A stretch of DNA of 64,000 bases from Paulownia fortunei (Eukaryota > Streptophyta > Magnoliopsida > Lamiales > Paulowniaceae), in assembly GCA_019321725.1 (NCBI GenBank), contig CM033114.1:21522216-21586215 (forward strand), given 5' to 3'. The position numbers and the translations under genes were made by a program. The notes beneath the pieces are model-generated. The model was not told the origin of the DNA. It did no database searches and saw only the letters and a program-made list of their open reading frames with translations. Positions 25,781 to 35,572 of this stretch are shown here, one piece after another. The stretch's first letter is position 1; every line of letters starts with the position of its first letter.

Positions 25781-28700
25781 AATTTGGCGACGCCCTCGTC
25801 GCCTCGTACTCTCGAAGTTGATCTTGGAATTGCCACAAGTCTTCTGCGGGTTCCCATGTTGCTTCAGACTCCGGTAGTCCCTTCCACTTGATCAAGTATT
25901 GAGAGCAAGGTCGTACGCCACGTCGTCGTACGGTCTTCTTGGTAAGCACCTCTTCGATTTCCTTATCGTAGGACTTGGTTACCATAGGAGGTGCCCGATG
26001 TGATTGCCCTCGGCTTGGGTCTTCCTCGTCCCCATGGTATGGCTTCAACATATTTACGTGGAAGACCGGATGTATCTTTAAAGAGCTAGGTAGGTCAATA
26101 CGATAAGATAGCTTACCTACCTTAGCCACAATTGGAAACGGCCCCTCGTACCTTCTTACCAAACCTTTGTGCATTCCTCGCAATGCCTTAAATTGTTGTG
26201 GTAAGAGTTTGACAAGTACAGGGTCGCCTATATTGAACTCTTGTGGGCGTCTCCTTTCATCGGCCCATTTCTTCATTCGTCGGCGAGCTTTTTCTAGGCA
26301 TGAACGAGCTAAGTCGGCTTGCTCCTCCCACGACTTAGTCATTTTGATTGCCCCTGGGCTCCTCCCATCGCCTTCGAATGTTGCTATAGTGTGAGGAGTT
26401 AATGGTTGTTGCCCCGTCGCTAACTCGAACGGACTGTGTCCCGTGGCCTCGCTCCGCTGCAAGTTGTACGAAAATTGCGCTACATCAAGAAGCTTGGCCC
26501 AATCCTTCTGGTTAGCACTCACAAAGTGCCTCAAATAGCACTCTAGCAAGGAGTTCACCCGCTCAGTCTCTCCATCGGTCTGGGGGTGAAAACTTATGGA
26601 GAAACATAATTTCGACCCAAGAAGCTTAAAAAGTTCCGTCCACAATCTTCCCGTGAAGCGGGGGTCCCGATCGCTCACGATATTTCGTGGTAGTCCCCAA
26701 TATTTCACGACATTTTTGAAGAATGCCCTTGCCGCTTCTTCCGCTGTGCAGTCCCTACTGCATGGTATGAACGTCCCGTACTTGGAGAATCGGTCTACTA
26801 CCACCATGATAGACCCGAACCCTTCTAATTTTGGCAAGGCACTGATGAAATCCATTGTGATGGACTCCCATGGTCAGTCGGGAATCGGTAATGGCTCCAA
26901 CAATCCTACTGGCTGCTTGGTCTCTACCTTGTCTTGTTGGCACACAAGACAAGTCTTGACGTACAACTCGACACTATCCCTCATGTGAGGCCAAAAATAG
27001 GTAGCCTCCAATAGTGCCATCGTGCGTCGTTACCCTAGATGTCCCGCCCATTTGGTGTCGTGACACTCCTTGATGAGCTCTTTTCGCAAGCTCCCCCACT
27101 TTGGGACGTATAGACGTCGTCCCTTGGTGTAGAGTAGACCGTCCTCTACCCAAAACTGCTTGGTTTTGCCCTCCACTTCTAGCTTCTTTAGCTCCCTAGC
27201 CAACGGGTCCTACTCCAATCCTTGTTTGATACGGTCCGTTATTTCTCCTTTGGCTAGGCTAACAGCTGCAAGCTCCACCTTCCGACTTAAGGCATCGGCC
27301 ACTACATTGGCTTTACCGGGCTTGTACTCCAATGTGTAATCAAATTCGGCCAAGAAGTCCTGCCATCGAGCTTGCTTCGGTGACAGCTTCTTTTGAGTTT
27401 GGAAGTAACTTGTGGCAACATTGTCAGTTTTGATAATGAAATGAGAGCCCAACAAGTAATGTCGCCACACCCGTAAGCAATGGATGATGGCCGTCATCTC
27501 CTTTTCCTGTATCGTGTACCGTCGCTCGGTGTCGTTGAGCTTGCGGCTTTCGAATGCTATGGGATGCCCTTCTTGCATTAGTACCCCTCCTATTGCAAAG
27601 TCGGAGGCATCCGTGTGGAGTTCAAAGGGCTTGTCAAAATCCGGTAGAGGCTGATACGGGCTCGCTACTTACTGCCGCCTTTAAGTCATCAAAGGCGTGT
27701 TGGCACTTCTCGGACCACTCCCATGTTTTTCCTTTCTTGAGTAGGTCTGTCAGTGGTGCTGCCCGCGCCGAGTATCCTTGGATAAACCTGCGGTAATAAT
27801 TGACAAGTCCAAGGAAAGACCGTAATTCTATTACCTTGGTTGGAGCTTCCCATTCCACAATGGCCCGTATCTTTGCTCCGTCCATCTGGAGCTGCCCATG
27901 TCCAATGATGTGTCCCAGAAAAGGAACCTCCTCCTTGGCGAACGAGCACTTTTCTTTCTTCACATACAACTCGTTCTCCCTTAATACCTGAAATACGATA
28001 CGTAGGTGGTTGACCTGTTCCTCCAGCGAGTTGCTGTAGATCACTATGTCATCCAAGTAGACCACCATGAACCGATCCAGGTACGGTTGGAAGATCTTGT
28101 TCATGAGCGTGCAAAATGTGGCTGGGGCATTGGTCAGTCCGAAAGGCATGACAAGCCACTCGAAAGACCCATACTGGGTGATGTACGCCATCTTTGGCTC
28201 GTCCCCCTCAGCAATCCGGACTTGGTAGTAGCCTTTTTGCAAGTCCATCTTGGTATAAATCTTGGCTCCTCCAAGTCTGTCAAATAGGTCAGCTATCAAA
28301 GGTATGGGATATAGGTTTTTGATAGTTATCTTATTTAACGCCCGATAGTCCACACACATCCTTAGTGACCATCGTGCTTTTTTTGGAACAACACTGGTGC
28401 GCCGTATGGTGCTTTCAAGGTCGGATTCGTCCCGTGTTTAACAACTCTATTAGTTGCCTTCGAAGTTCCTCCAATTCGGGTGGGGCTATACGGTAAGGTG
28501 CCATGGCGGGTGGCTTGGTACCCGACTCCAACTCGATCTTGTGATCCACCTCTCTCCTAGGTGGGAGTTTCTTCGGTAACTCATCCGGCATCACGTCCTT
28601 GTTTTCCTCCAAGACGTTCTGGATGATGGGTGGCAAGTCCTCCTCCTTAGTGATGGCTGGAACTTCCTCCTTTAAGGTTGCTAAGTATGTCGGCTCGCCT

Positions 28701-29291
28701 CGTTTTACTCCCTTGGTAATTTGCATTGCCGACAGTTGCCTTGACTCAGCTTTAGTCCCTTGCGAATGTCCCTCGATTGGGTCGATGGTGGGAATCATAC
28801 AAGGTGCTCCCTTTTCAAGTATGCAAACAGAGCTGAAAGAAGGCATGGGAATAGCTGTTACCTTTCTTAAGAAGTCCATGCCGAGTACGACTTTGAAGTC
28901 GTCCATAGGTGCCACCGAGAAGTCCACTTGGCCCTTCCAAGTGCCTAAGCGTAGTTCCACATTTTTCACTACGCCATTAATGGGTTGAGCTTTGGCGTTT
29001 AGCACATCGTAGGCCTAATCTATTGGCCTCTTCCTCGGTTATGAAGTTGTGGGTAGCTCCCGTGTCTACCAACGCCTTGGTAGGCTTCCCACTTATGTAA
29101 GCCTCCACGTGTATCAGCCCATTGCTTGATGTCGCTGGTAACGGCTTGGCATTGAGGGCATTAAGAAGTCGGATGGACCTGATATTACTCGTCCCTTCAT
29201 CCATGGTTGCTGCTGCCTCGTTCCTTTCGACCATGGCAGACAAGGATCCGAGCTTGGGACAATTGCTCATGGCATGTGGCCCTTTGCACAC
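25779..29291 (-). pseudogene. Gypsy pol remnant: PR, RT, RNase H, integrase, chromodomain
   Basis: Fragments in element order are: protease with ALVDTGATHNF (28977-29291); the protease-RT linker up to [10 protein letters not shown] (28415-29005); RT with [12 protein letters not shown] and YLDDIVIYS (27634-28359); RNase H with GKANVVADALSRK (27210-27578); integrase core with VVVDRFSKYGTF and VSDRDPRFTG and a chromodomain with YLIKWKGLPESEATWEP (25779-26855). The fragments lie in different frames or are separated by stops. Two stops are clear in the integrase: TAA at 27030-27032 (just after the zinc-binding histidines) and TGA at 26874-26876. The element cannot make its own polyprotein. Confidence 0.92.
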
Positions 29292-29432
29292 GAAGCATCC
29301 CCCTTTTGGTACGAAGGCACGTTTCTTTTCTTCGTACTCCTTTCGGGAAGGATTCCTATCTCCTCCCTTGGGTGGGTATGTTTTTCGTTGATCCCGATTG
29401 TCCCGCTTCTCTCCCCCACCTTTAGTCGGGTT

Positions 29433-30365
29433 TCACTTTTCCTTCTTCTTTGAAGCATCCGTTTGGGGTTGGTACTCCGTAAGAGACTCGGCGACGGCGA
29501 TGGCCTCATCTACTGACTTGACGTCTTGCCGGTGCAACTCTTGTTTAGCCCATTGTTGAAGACCATCCACAAAGTGGAAGAGAAGGTCATCCTCCGATAG
29601 ATTGGGAATTTAAAGCATGATTGTGGTAAAGTCTTTAACATACTCCCTTATGGTGCCTCGTTGTTTAAGCTCTCGGAGCTTCTTACGAGCTTCATAGACG
29701 ATATTTTCTGGGTAGAAATGTCGCTTAAGCTCCTTCTTGAAGTCTTCCCAAGTATCGACCCGACAGGTACCTCGTTCTATGTCGGCGTGCTTCCTGCGCC
29801 ACCATAGAATAGCAGTATCGGTGAGATAGAGAGTGGCGGTTCTTACCCTTGATGCTTCGTCGATTAAGTTAAGTCCCTCAAAGTAGCGTTCCATGTGCCA
29901 CAAGAAGTTCTCAACTTCCTTGGCATCCCTCCGGCCATCGAATCTATTGGGTTTGGGATAGTCCACCCTTGGACTAACCACACTGGTGCTAGCTCCCATG
30001 GTGGTAGCAGTCTTCTTGCACACTGCTAAGTCCTCCCGTAATGTCTCGATGCTAATCTGCATAGCTTGCAGAGCGTCCATCACCTTCGCCTCCAGTCGCG
30101 TTAAGCGATCATCCCACAAGGTGTCGGCATCGAGGCATGCTTGGACATTCTCCTTCAGGGAGTCTAGCTGTTCAAGAACGTGGCCCTCCAATGTCTCGAC
30201 ATTATGCTTGACTATCTCGAGTCGTTCACCCATATCCTCCATGACGCGTTCCCAAGAGCTGCTCTCACGGCTCTTACTCTGATCGCGTTTCTTCTTGGAT
30301 TGGGACTGAACGGGTTCCCTCCCACGGTCTTCGGTCACGCCTGACCTGTTCTCGTTGCCGGCCAT
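29433..30365 (-). pseudogene. Gypsy gag remnant
   Basis: The first usable ATG is at 30365, shortly after the primer site, giving a protein starting MAGNENRSG. A retrotransposon gag region follows (RFDGRRDAKEVENFLWHMER, then the WWRRKHADI stretch). A TAA at 29610-29612 breaks the frame just before sequence that reads on as IPNLSEDDLLFHFVDGL. A further stop lies near 29433, after which the CCHC zinc knuckle region continues in another frame (CKGPHAMSNCP). Confidence 0.85.
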
Positions 30366-30396
30366 CACTTGTAACTTCGTAGCACTTAGCCCAACC

Positions 30397-30410
30397 GGGC
30401 TCTGATACCA
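30397..30410 (-). other. Gypsy primer binding site (tRNA-iMet)
   Basis: Read on the minus strand the site is TGGTATCAGAGCCC, complementary to the 3' end of initiator tRNA-Met, two bases inside the 5' LTR. It fixes the element orientation as minus. Confidence 0.9.
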
Positions 30411-30412
30411 CT

Positions 30413-30872
30413 TGTCACGGACTTGTTCCCTTAACAAGGACCGTGCGGCCTTAGCTTCTGCAACCGCCCCTCGCGGTAGCTAAGTCAGCCTCGTAGCTAA
30501 GAAAGTTTTGGAAGATGACTAGTAAGATAGAAGACACTCAAAGAAGGCAAGAGAGCTTTGTAAGAGAAAGTTTATATTCACTCAAACTCAAACTCTTGCT
30601 TGATGGTTTACAAAGGAAGTTCCTACCTCTATTTATACTACTTCACCTCCTAAATATGAACGGTGGTGATCTATTTGATCCAACGGTTGGGAGAAACTCT
30701 CTAGAGTTCTCCAAGAAATATGCTAGAATGATTCCACTATATATTTACAAAGGACATTCTAGAAGTTCCTAGCATTTGTCCAAAATATCCCTAATGTTCT
30801 AGAAAATTATGGGAGAGCCTCCAAGCCCAAAAATGCTGCAATAATAGGATCGTGGCTTGGCGGTGCGTGACA
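30413..30872 (-). repeat. Gypsy 5' LTR
   Basis: 460-bp direct repeat of 25319-25767. It ends CGTGACA at 30872, and the next four bases TTAT (30873-30876) are the right target duplication. A TATA-like TATATA lies inside the repeat near 30737. Confidence 0.92.
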
Positions 30873-31205
30873 TTATGCTGCTCTTGTTTCACTTGCACAA
30901 ACTCTATTGCAGATCTGAAACACGACCAATATCACGTCTCTCCATAAACATGTGGCTTTTTCATGCAGGTTTTTCTTGAAGATTTTGTAGAAAAAGCCAA
31001 CAGTTTACAAGGCCGACTGAGGGATGTAGCAAATGAAGCTGAAGATATTCTTGAGTACCTACTGTCTGAACAGATTCATATCTTGAAGTCAAGTGGAGGA
31101 CCCCACGATGTCAATCTTTCACCCCATCAAAGTGGTAGGTAAATGGCCCATAGAGAATTAAACAAATGGCCCTGCAACTTGGTGATTCTTCCCCTCCTAA
31201 ATATT

Positions 31206-31355
31206 TGTAATATTTTATTTTATCTTTCATCTATTATTCTAATTTAATTTAACAAATGTACACGGTGCTAACCATACCTTTTTCCTTTTCCTTTTTCGTG
31301 AGAATATAAAGTTTTTTTTTTCTTTATAAATTCAAATTCGTACGAGAGATGTTTT
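31206..31355. other. 5' flank of NLR-1, interrupted by a hAT element
   Basis: The text CCATACCTTTTTCC followed by a CCTTTTTCGTGA stretch matches the region upstream of NLR-2 (about 42637-42665), so this is the shared NLR 5' flank. It continues at 32404 after the hAT insertion with GGACTACTATGCTTGC, again matching NLR-2 (42714-42730). No gene is present. Confidence 0.7.
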
Positions 31356-32403
31356 CAGACCCGACCATGGGCGAGGTCCGGTCCGAACCGGACTCGGATC
31401 GTGATCGGACCGTAGTCAACGAGTCAGACCACGGTTCACGGGTCGAAATTGTGAACACCCGTGAATCGGCCCGTGAGTCCACGGGCCGGTTACGGTTCAT
31501 CTAATCCGTGAACCGTCGGGTTGGACCCGGCGGTTTTTATTTTTTTTTAATTTTAAAATAGTGTGTAAAAATGTGCTATGTAAGTTTTGAACTTGTGACC
31601 TCCAAACTATTAATAGAACACTCTAACCAAGTAAGCTAATAGATCATATGTTTATAATTTTGAATAAGTGCATAAATAAGTCTCATGATTTGTTTTTTCA
31701 TCTTTTTTTTTCTCAAATTGCTTGTCTTATTTTTTAAAATCAATATAATTGGTATTGTGTCATTCTTTAAATTTAATTAATTAGTTTCAACAAATTAGAA
31801 ATCAAGTCCTATATTTAAGTATTCAACATTTCATTTTAATAATAAGTAAAGTTTTGGAAATTATCTAATGATACTACTTTACAATTATCTTAATAATAAG
31901 TAAATTTATAATTTTTTAAAAATATTTAATAATGTTACTTTACAATATCTACTGTTTATTCCCCAACTTTTCATTTAATATTATTAAATTATTGTAATGT
32001 TTAATTAATTTTATATAATAATATTAACTCCAAAAACTAAAATTTAGTAAATTGTGTTTTATCAATACAGTGTAAATGAAAAAATTATTTTTTAAAAATT
32101 TTATAAATTAATTTAGTTACTTTTGTTTTGGATCATATGCTTAAATTTTAGTTATTTTTTTTTCAAATTTAAGTTATTTTTTTTTCATTTAATTTAAAAA
32201 GTAACAATATTTTTTGCAAATTTAAATTCAAAAAAATTTTAAAAAATAAAATAAAATATAAGGGTCGGAACCGGAACCGGCGGTTCCAGAACCCGAACCG
32301 TAACCGGCCTTGGCGGTTAAGGTTAAGGGTCGGGATTTTCTTGAAGCGTGGAACCGACGATTCCGAATCGTAACCGGCGGTTCTTGAACCGTGGTCAGGT
32401 CTA
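31356..32403. mobile_element. Nonautonomous hAT element upstream of NLR-1
   Basis: The 1048-bp segment starts CAGACCCGACCATGG and ends CCGTGGTCAGGTCTA, an imperfect terminal inverted repeat (12 of 14 inner bases). It is flanked by perfect 8-bp duplications GATGTTTT at 31348-31355 and 32404-32411, the hAT signature. The ends are GC-rich with repeated CCGG/AACCGG and GGTTC words; the middle is very AT-rich with no transposase. It separates the NLR-1 gene from the distal part of its conserved 5' flank. Confidence 0.9.
31580..31645 (-). repeat. tRNA-like fossil inside the hAT element
   Basis: On the minus strand the text has an A-box-like TTAGCTTACTTGGTTAGAGT and, about 30 bases later, a B-box-like GGTCACAAGTTCAAA, as in plant tRNAs and tRNA-derived SINEs. 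The acceptor stem cannot be closed and B-box bases are changed, so it is not a working tRNA gene. Confidence 0.45.
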
Positions 32404-32597
32404 GATGTTTTGGACTACTATGCTTGCTTTTTATCGGTAGTTTTCATAGTTGATCAAGTATGAGAAACTTTGTTATTAATCAATCAATTCTCTCTCTAAG
32501 TTTATCTTCTTTGTCTTTCTGAGCTAGCCCTGTTCTTGTTCTTACTTCATTTGATTTGCAAAATCTTGTAAAAAAGGATTATTTGTGTATATTGGAG

Positions 32598-35243
32598 ATG
32601 GCTTATGCTGCTCTTGTTTCACTTGCACAAACTATAGACCAGATCCTGAGTCATGCTCAATATTCAATTTCTCTTCATGAAAAACAACATATTATATGTG
32701 TCCATGAATACGTTATTTCCTTGCAAGCATTTTTTGAAGATTTTCCAGAGAAAGCCAACAGTTTGGAAGGACGAATCAGGGATGCAGCATATGCAGCAGA
32801 AGATGTTATTGAAGATTTTATGTTGGAACAAATTGGGTCACGTAACAGATCGATCAAGTCGACTGTTGGACCAGCAGAAGTGAAGTTTAAACACCAGCTG
32901 AAAAAAGTAACAGAGTTAATTAATTCAATCACTGGAGAGGTGATGGACATCAAAAATAGCTTCACAATCAAAGAAGTGCAACTTGGTGATTCTCCTGCAG
33001 CTAGTTCATCATCAAGAGTTGCACCCACCCACAAAGATGCCATGGTTGGTTTTGATGACGACTTAATAGCAATAAAGGCTCGGCGTTGTGGAGAACCATT
33101 CAAACTCCAAGTCATCCCAATCTTTGGTATGGGAGGTATTGGTAAGACTACTCTGGCTAGAAATGCTTATGATGATCCATTAATGATGCAATACTTTGAT
33201 ATTCGCGCTTGGGTCACAGTATCACAAGATTATAGTGCACAAGAAATTTTTTCGGGCCTCCTAGTTTCCATGAAAGTATTCAACGTAGAAAGATTTGTAC
33301 AGAGCAATGACTCAATGGCAGAAAGATCCGGACAGAGCAATGAACCAATGGCAGAAAAAGTGTACAAAAGCTTAAAGGGTAGGAGATATCTCATGGTAAT
33401 AGATGATATATGGAGCACAAAGGCTTGGGATGATGTAAAGATGTTATTTCCTGATGACCATAATGGAAGTCGAATCATGTTAACCACTAGGCTAGCAGAT
33501 GTGGCTGCTTATGCCGACTCTTCTAGCCCTCCTCATGAGATGCGTTTCTTGGATGCGGATCAAAGTTGGAATTTGTTTCAGCAGAAGGCGTTCGCACAAG
33601 AAGATTGTCCTCCTGAATTGGTAAACATTGGGAAGGAGATTGCAAGAAGCTGTGCAGGACTGCCCCTTTCAATTGTCGTGATTGGAGGAATCCTATCCAT
33701 GGTGAGTAAGACTCGGGATTCGTGGAAGAAAATTGCAAGAAATGTAAATTCAGCAGTTGCTGCAAAAGATGGGCAGTTTGAAAAGATACTATCTTTGAGT
33801 TACATCCACTTGCCTCACCATTTGAGGCCGTGTTTTCTATACATGGGAGGCTTTCCAGAAGATTACGAGATTCATGTCTCGAAACTCATCAAATTATGGG
33901 TAGCTGAGGGCTGTATGAAACCAGTTGTATCTAAAAGCTTTGAAGAGGCCGCAGAAGAGTATTTGGAGGATCTTGTCAAGAGAAGTCTTGTTTTGGTCAC
34001 CGAGAGGAAATCTAATGGCAAAATCAAAAGTTGCGGCCTCCATGATCTCGTGCGGGACTTGTGCATACGAAAAGCCCAGGAAGAGAATTTTCTTCGACTT
34101 GTTATGTACAAGTACATTGGCGAGGATTTTCTAGAAAGAATAAAAAATGAGCGCCGTATAAGTTATGCTCATTCTTATCTAGATTGCCAGGTAGACGTTT
34201 ATGGCTCAACCATCCATACTATTATATGCTTCCAGCATCGTGAAGAACCACTAAGTACTATACGAAATTTTAGATTGCTCAGGGTATTGGATGTGGTAAA
34301 TGCTACTGACTACTCGTTGGGTACTGAATCATTTACCCCGCTCCCTTATTCAGTATATGAGCTATTTCATTTAAGGTACCTTGCTTTCGAGTATCCCATG
34401 GAGATTCCTGCAGCCATATCAAACCTTCAGAATCTTCAAACCTTAATCATTCATCCAAGGAAGACACGGAACTCCCGACCACTTATGGTACGTTTGCCAT
34501 TTGAAATTTGGAGGATGCCACAATTAAGGCATCTTGTCTCCTTCTTTTTTGATCTTTCATACCATCCAAATCTTTCATACAGTCCAAATGAAGCAACTTT
34601 TGTTCTCGAAAACCTGCAAACACTCTCGGCAGTAAGAAATCTTGTATGTACCAAAAGGGTCCTGAAAAAGATTCCAAACCTTAAAAAATTGGGAATCTAT
34701 TTTGCTCCAGAGGATTATGATATAAACTATCACCTCCACGATCTTGCATCTCTGCATCAACTTGAAAAACTCAAATTAGAGATACATAGAGGTTTTGCTT
34801 TTCGCCGGAAGCTTAATCCTGCTTTTCCTAAGACGTTGAAATTTTTAACCTTGAGTGGTTGGGGACTTCCTTGGGAAGATACGACGATTGTTGGTTCATT
34901 GCCTAATCTTCAAGTGCTTAAACTAAGAGATTCCGCTTGCACTGGCGACAAATGGGAAACAACTGAAGGAGAATTTCCTGAGCTGAAATTTCTGCTAATT
35001 TATCACTCAGATCTCAAGGATTGGATAACTGATAGTAGCCACTTCCCAAAACTCAAGTGCCTAATGCTTCATCATTGTCCGCGTCTAAGTGAGATTCCAG
35101 GTGTTATTGGAGAAATTCCACCACTTGAACTGATTGAGGTTAAGGGCGACAACAAATCTCTTGTGGAGTCCGCCAAACGGATACAAGAGGAACAACAAAG
35201 TTATGGAAATGATGCCCTTCAAGTTCGTTGCATGCCTTATTGA
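32598..35243 (+). CDS. NLR-1, R1-like CC-NB-ARC-LRR resistance protein
   Basis: Predicted intracellular immune receptor: the NB-ARC switch binds ADP/ATP and the LRR senses a pathogen or guarded protein. The ATG at 32598 starts MAYAALVSLAQT, shared with NLR-2; in-frame sequence before it has no ATG. Length is 881 aa with no intron in the coding region. Order: Rx-type coiled coil (1-130) with EDVIED near 68-73; P-loop GMGGIGKTTL near 177; RNBS-A FDIRAWVTVSQDYS; kinase-2 LMVIDDIW near 265; RNBS-B GSRIMLTTRL; GLPL as GLPLSIVV near 353; RNBS-D CFLYMGGFPEDYEI; an MHD-type motif reading LHD near 482; irregular LRRs from about 540 to the end. Two in-frame tandem duplications occur: 11 residues before kinase-2 and 6 residues in the LRR. 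The frame is intact, so it may be functional. Specificity cannot be told from sequence. Confidence 0.93.
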   Translation: MAYAALVSLAQTIDQILSHAQYSISLHEKQHIICVHEYVISLQAFFEDFPEKANSLEGRIRDAAYAAEDVIEDFMLEQIGSRNRSIKSTVGPAEVKFKHQLKKVTELINSITGEVMDIKNSFTIKEVQLGDSPAASSSSRVAPTHKDAMVGFDDDLIAIKARRCGEPFKLQVIPIFGMGGIGKTTLARNAYDDPLMMQYFDIRAWVTVSQDYSAQEIFSGLLVSMKVFNVERFVQSNDSMAERSGQSNEPMAEKVYKSLKGRRYLMVIDDIWSTKAWDDVKMLFPDDHNGSRIMLTTRLADVAAYADSSSPPHEMRFLDADQSWNLFQQKAFAQEDCPPELVNIGKEIARSCAGLPLSIVVIGGILSMVSKTRDSWKKIARNVNSAVAAKDGQFEKILSLSYIHLPHHLRPCFLYMGGFPEDYEIHVSKLIKLWVAEGCMKPVVSKSFEEAAEEYLEDLVKRSLVLVTERKSNGKIKSCGLHDLVRDLCIRKAQEENFLRLVMYKYIGEDFLERIKNERRISYAHSYLDCQVDVYGSTIHTIICFQHREEPLSTIRNFRLLRVLDVVNATDYSLGTESFTPLPYSVYELFHLRYLAFEYPMEIPAAISNLQNLQTLIIHPRKTRNSRPLMVRLPFEIWRMPQLRHLVSFFFDLSYHPNLSYSPNEATFVLENLQTLSAVRNLVCTKRVLKKIPNLKKLGIYFAPEDYDINYHLHDLASLHQLEKLKLEIHRGFAFRRKLNPAFPKTLKFLTLSGWGLPWEDTTIVGSLPNLQVLKLRDSACTGDKWETTEGEFPELKFLLIYHSDLKDWITDSSHFPKLKCLMLHHCPRLSEIPGVIGEIPPLELIEVKGDNKSLVESAKRIQEEQQSYGNDALQVRCMPY

Positions 35244-35572
35244 TATGCACTTTCGAAACTACATCTGCTTGTCATCAGGTTAGAGATTTATATATATCAT
35301 TCGACCTAAAAGTTGAATAATTTCCAGTCTTTATTTTGTCACTTCATTTCATATAAATAAGACAAATATCTTATCTTTCCATAAAGTCAAGTTAACATTA
35401 AATGCATACATAAAAAATAAAAACATAAATAGCTAGCTGCATAGATGGTTTAGTTTGGTAGGAAATACGAAAGCCAACTAAGTGCCAGATTCATGAAATG
35501 ATCGTTTTAGTTTTAGTTCGGTTGATAGATTTATAGAAATGCACACACTCCTGTAAAAGCTCCTAAGCCGTG
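35244..35572. other. NLR-1 3' flank up to the copia insertion
   Basis: This segment matches the region after NLR-2 and NLR-4 (ATCTGCTTGTCATCAGGTTAG, CCTAAAAGTTGAATAATTTC). The last five bases CCGTG (35568-35572) are the left target duplication of the copia element. The 3' flank resumes at 40734 and then matches the text after NLR-4 (CCATCTAAAGTTGGTTAAG). Confidence 0.75.

Larger units (their letters stand above)
25319..30872 (-). mobile_element. Ty3/gypsy LTR retrotransposon, chromovirus type, decayed
   Basis: Two direct LTRs (25319-25767 and 30413-30872) begin TGTCACG and end TGACA. The host flanks are GGCTTAT on the left and TTATGCTG on the right, giving a 4-bp target duplication TTAT. On the minus strand the order is 5' LTR, tRNA-Met primer site, gag, zinc knuckle, protease, reverse transcriptase, RNase H, integrase, chromodomain, polypurine tract, 3' LTR: the Ty3/gypsy order, with the C-terminal chromodomain that defines chromoviruses. 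Coding is broken by several stops and frame changes. By eye the LTRs differ at about nine substitutions, two small indels and one small inversion, so the insertion is clearly older than the nearby copia element. Confidence 0.95.
25310..31205 (+). pseudogene. NLR relic split by the gypsy insertion
   Basis: The left piece is ATGGCTTAT at 25310-25318, the first three codons (MAY) shared with the intact NLRs. The gypsy element follows at once. After it, 30873-31205 resumes with TTATGCTGCTCTTGTTTC, matching the start of NLR-1 and NLR-2 (MAYAALVSLAQT). The right piece keeps coiled-coil codons (fragments like FLEDFVEKANSLQGRLRDVANEAEDILEYL), has a deletion near 30915, and breaks down after about 31090. 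A last match to the QLGDS region of the intact genes lies near 31170-31190. No NB-ARC or LRR is left. It is more diverged than the other copies, so it may have been dying before the element arrived. Confidence 0.85.

Noticed and set aside
28599..28988. 129-codon plus-strand frame in the gypsy element
   Set aside because: Antisense of the protease-RT region; no known domain.
32556..32597. Upstream extension of NLR-1 to 32556
   Set aside because: The codon there is TTG; the first ATG is at 32598 and matches the family start MAYAAL.
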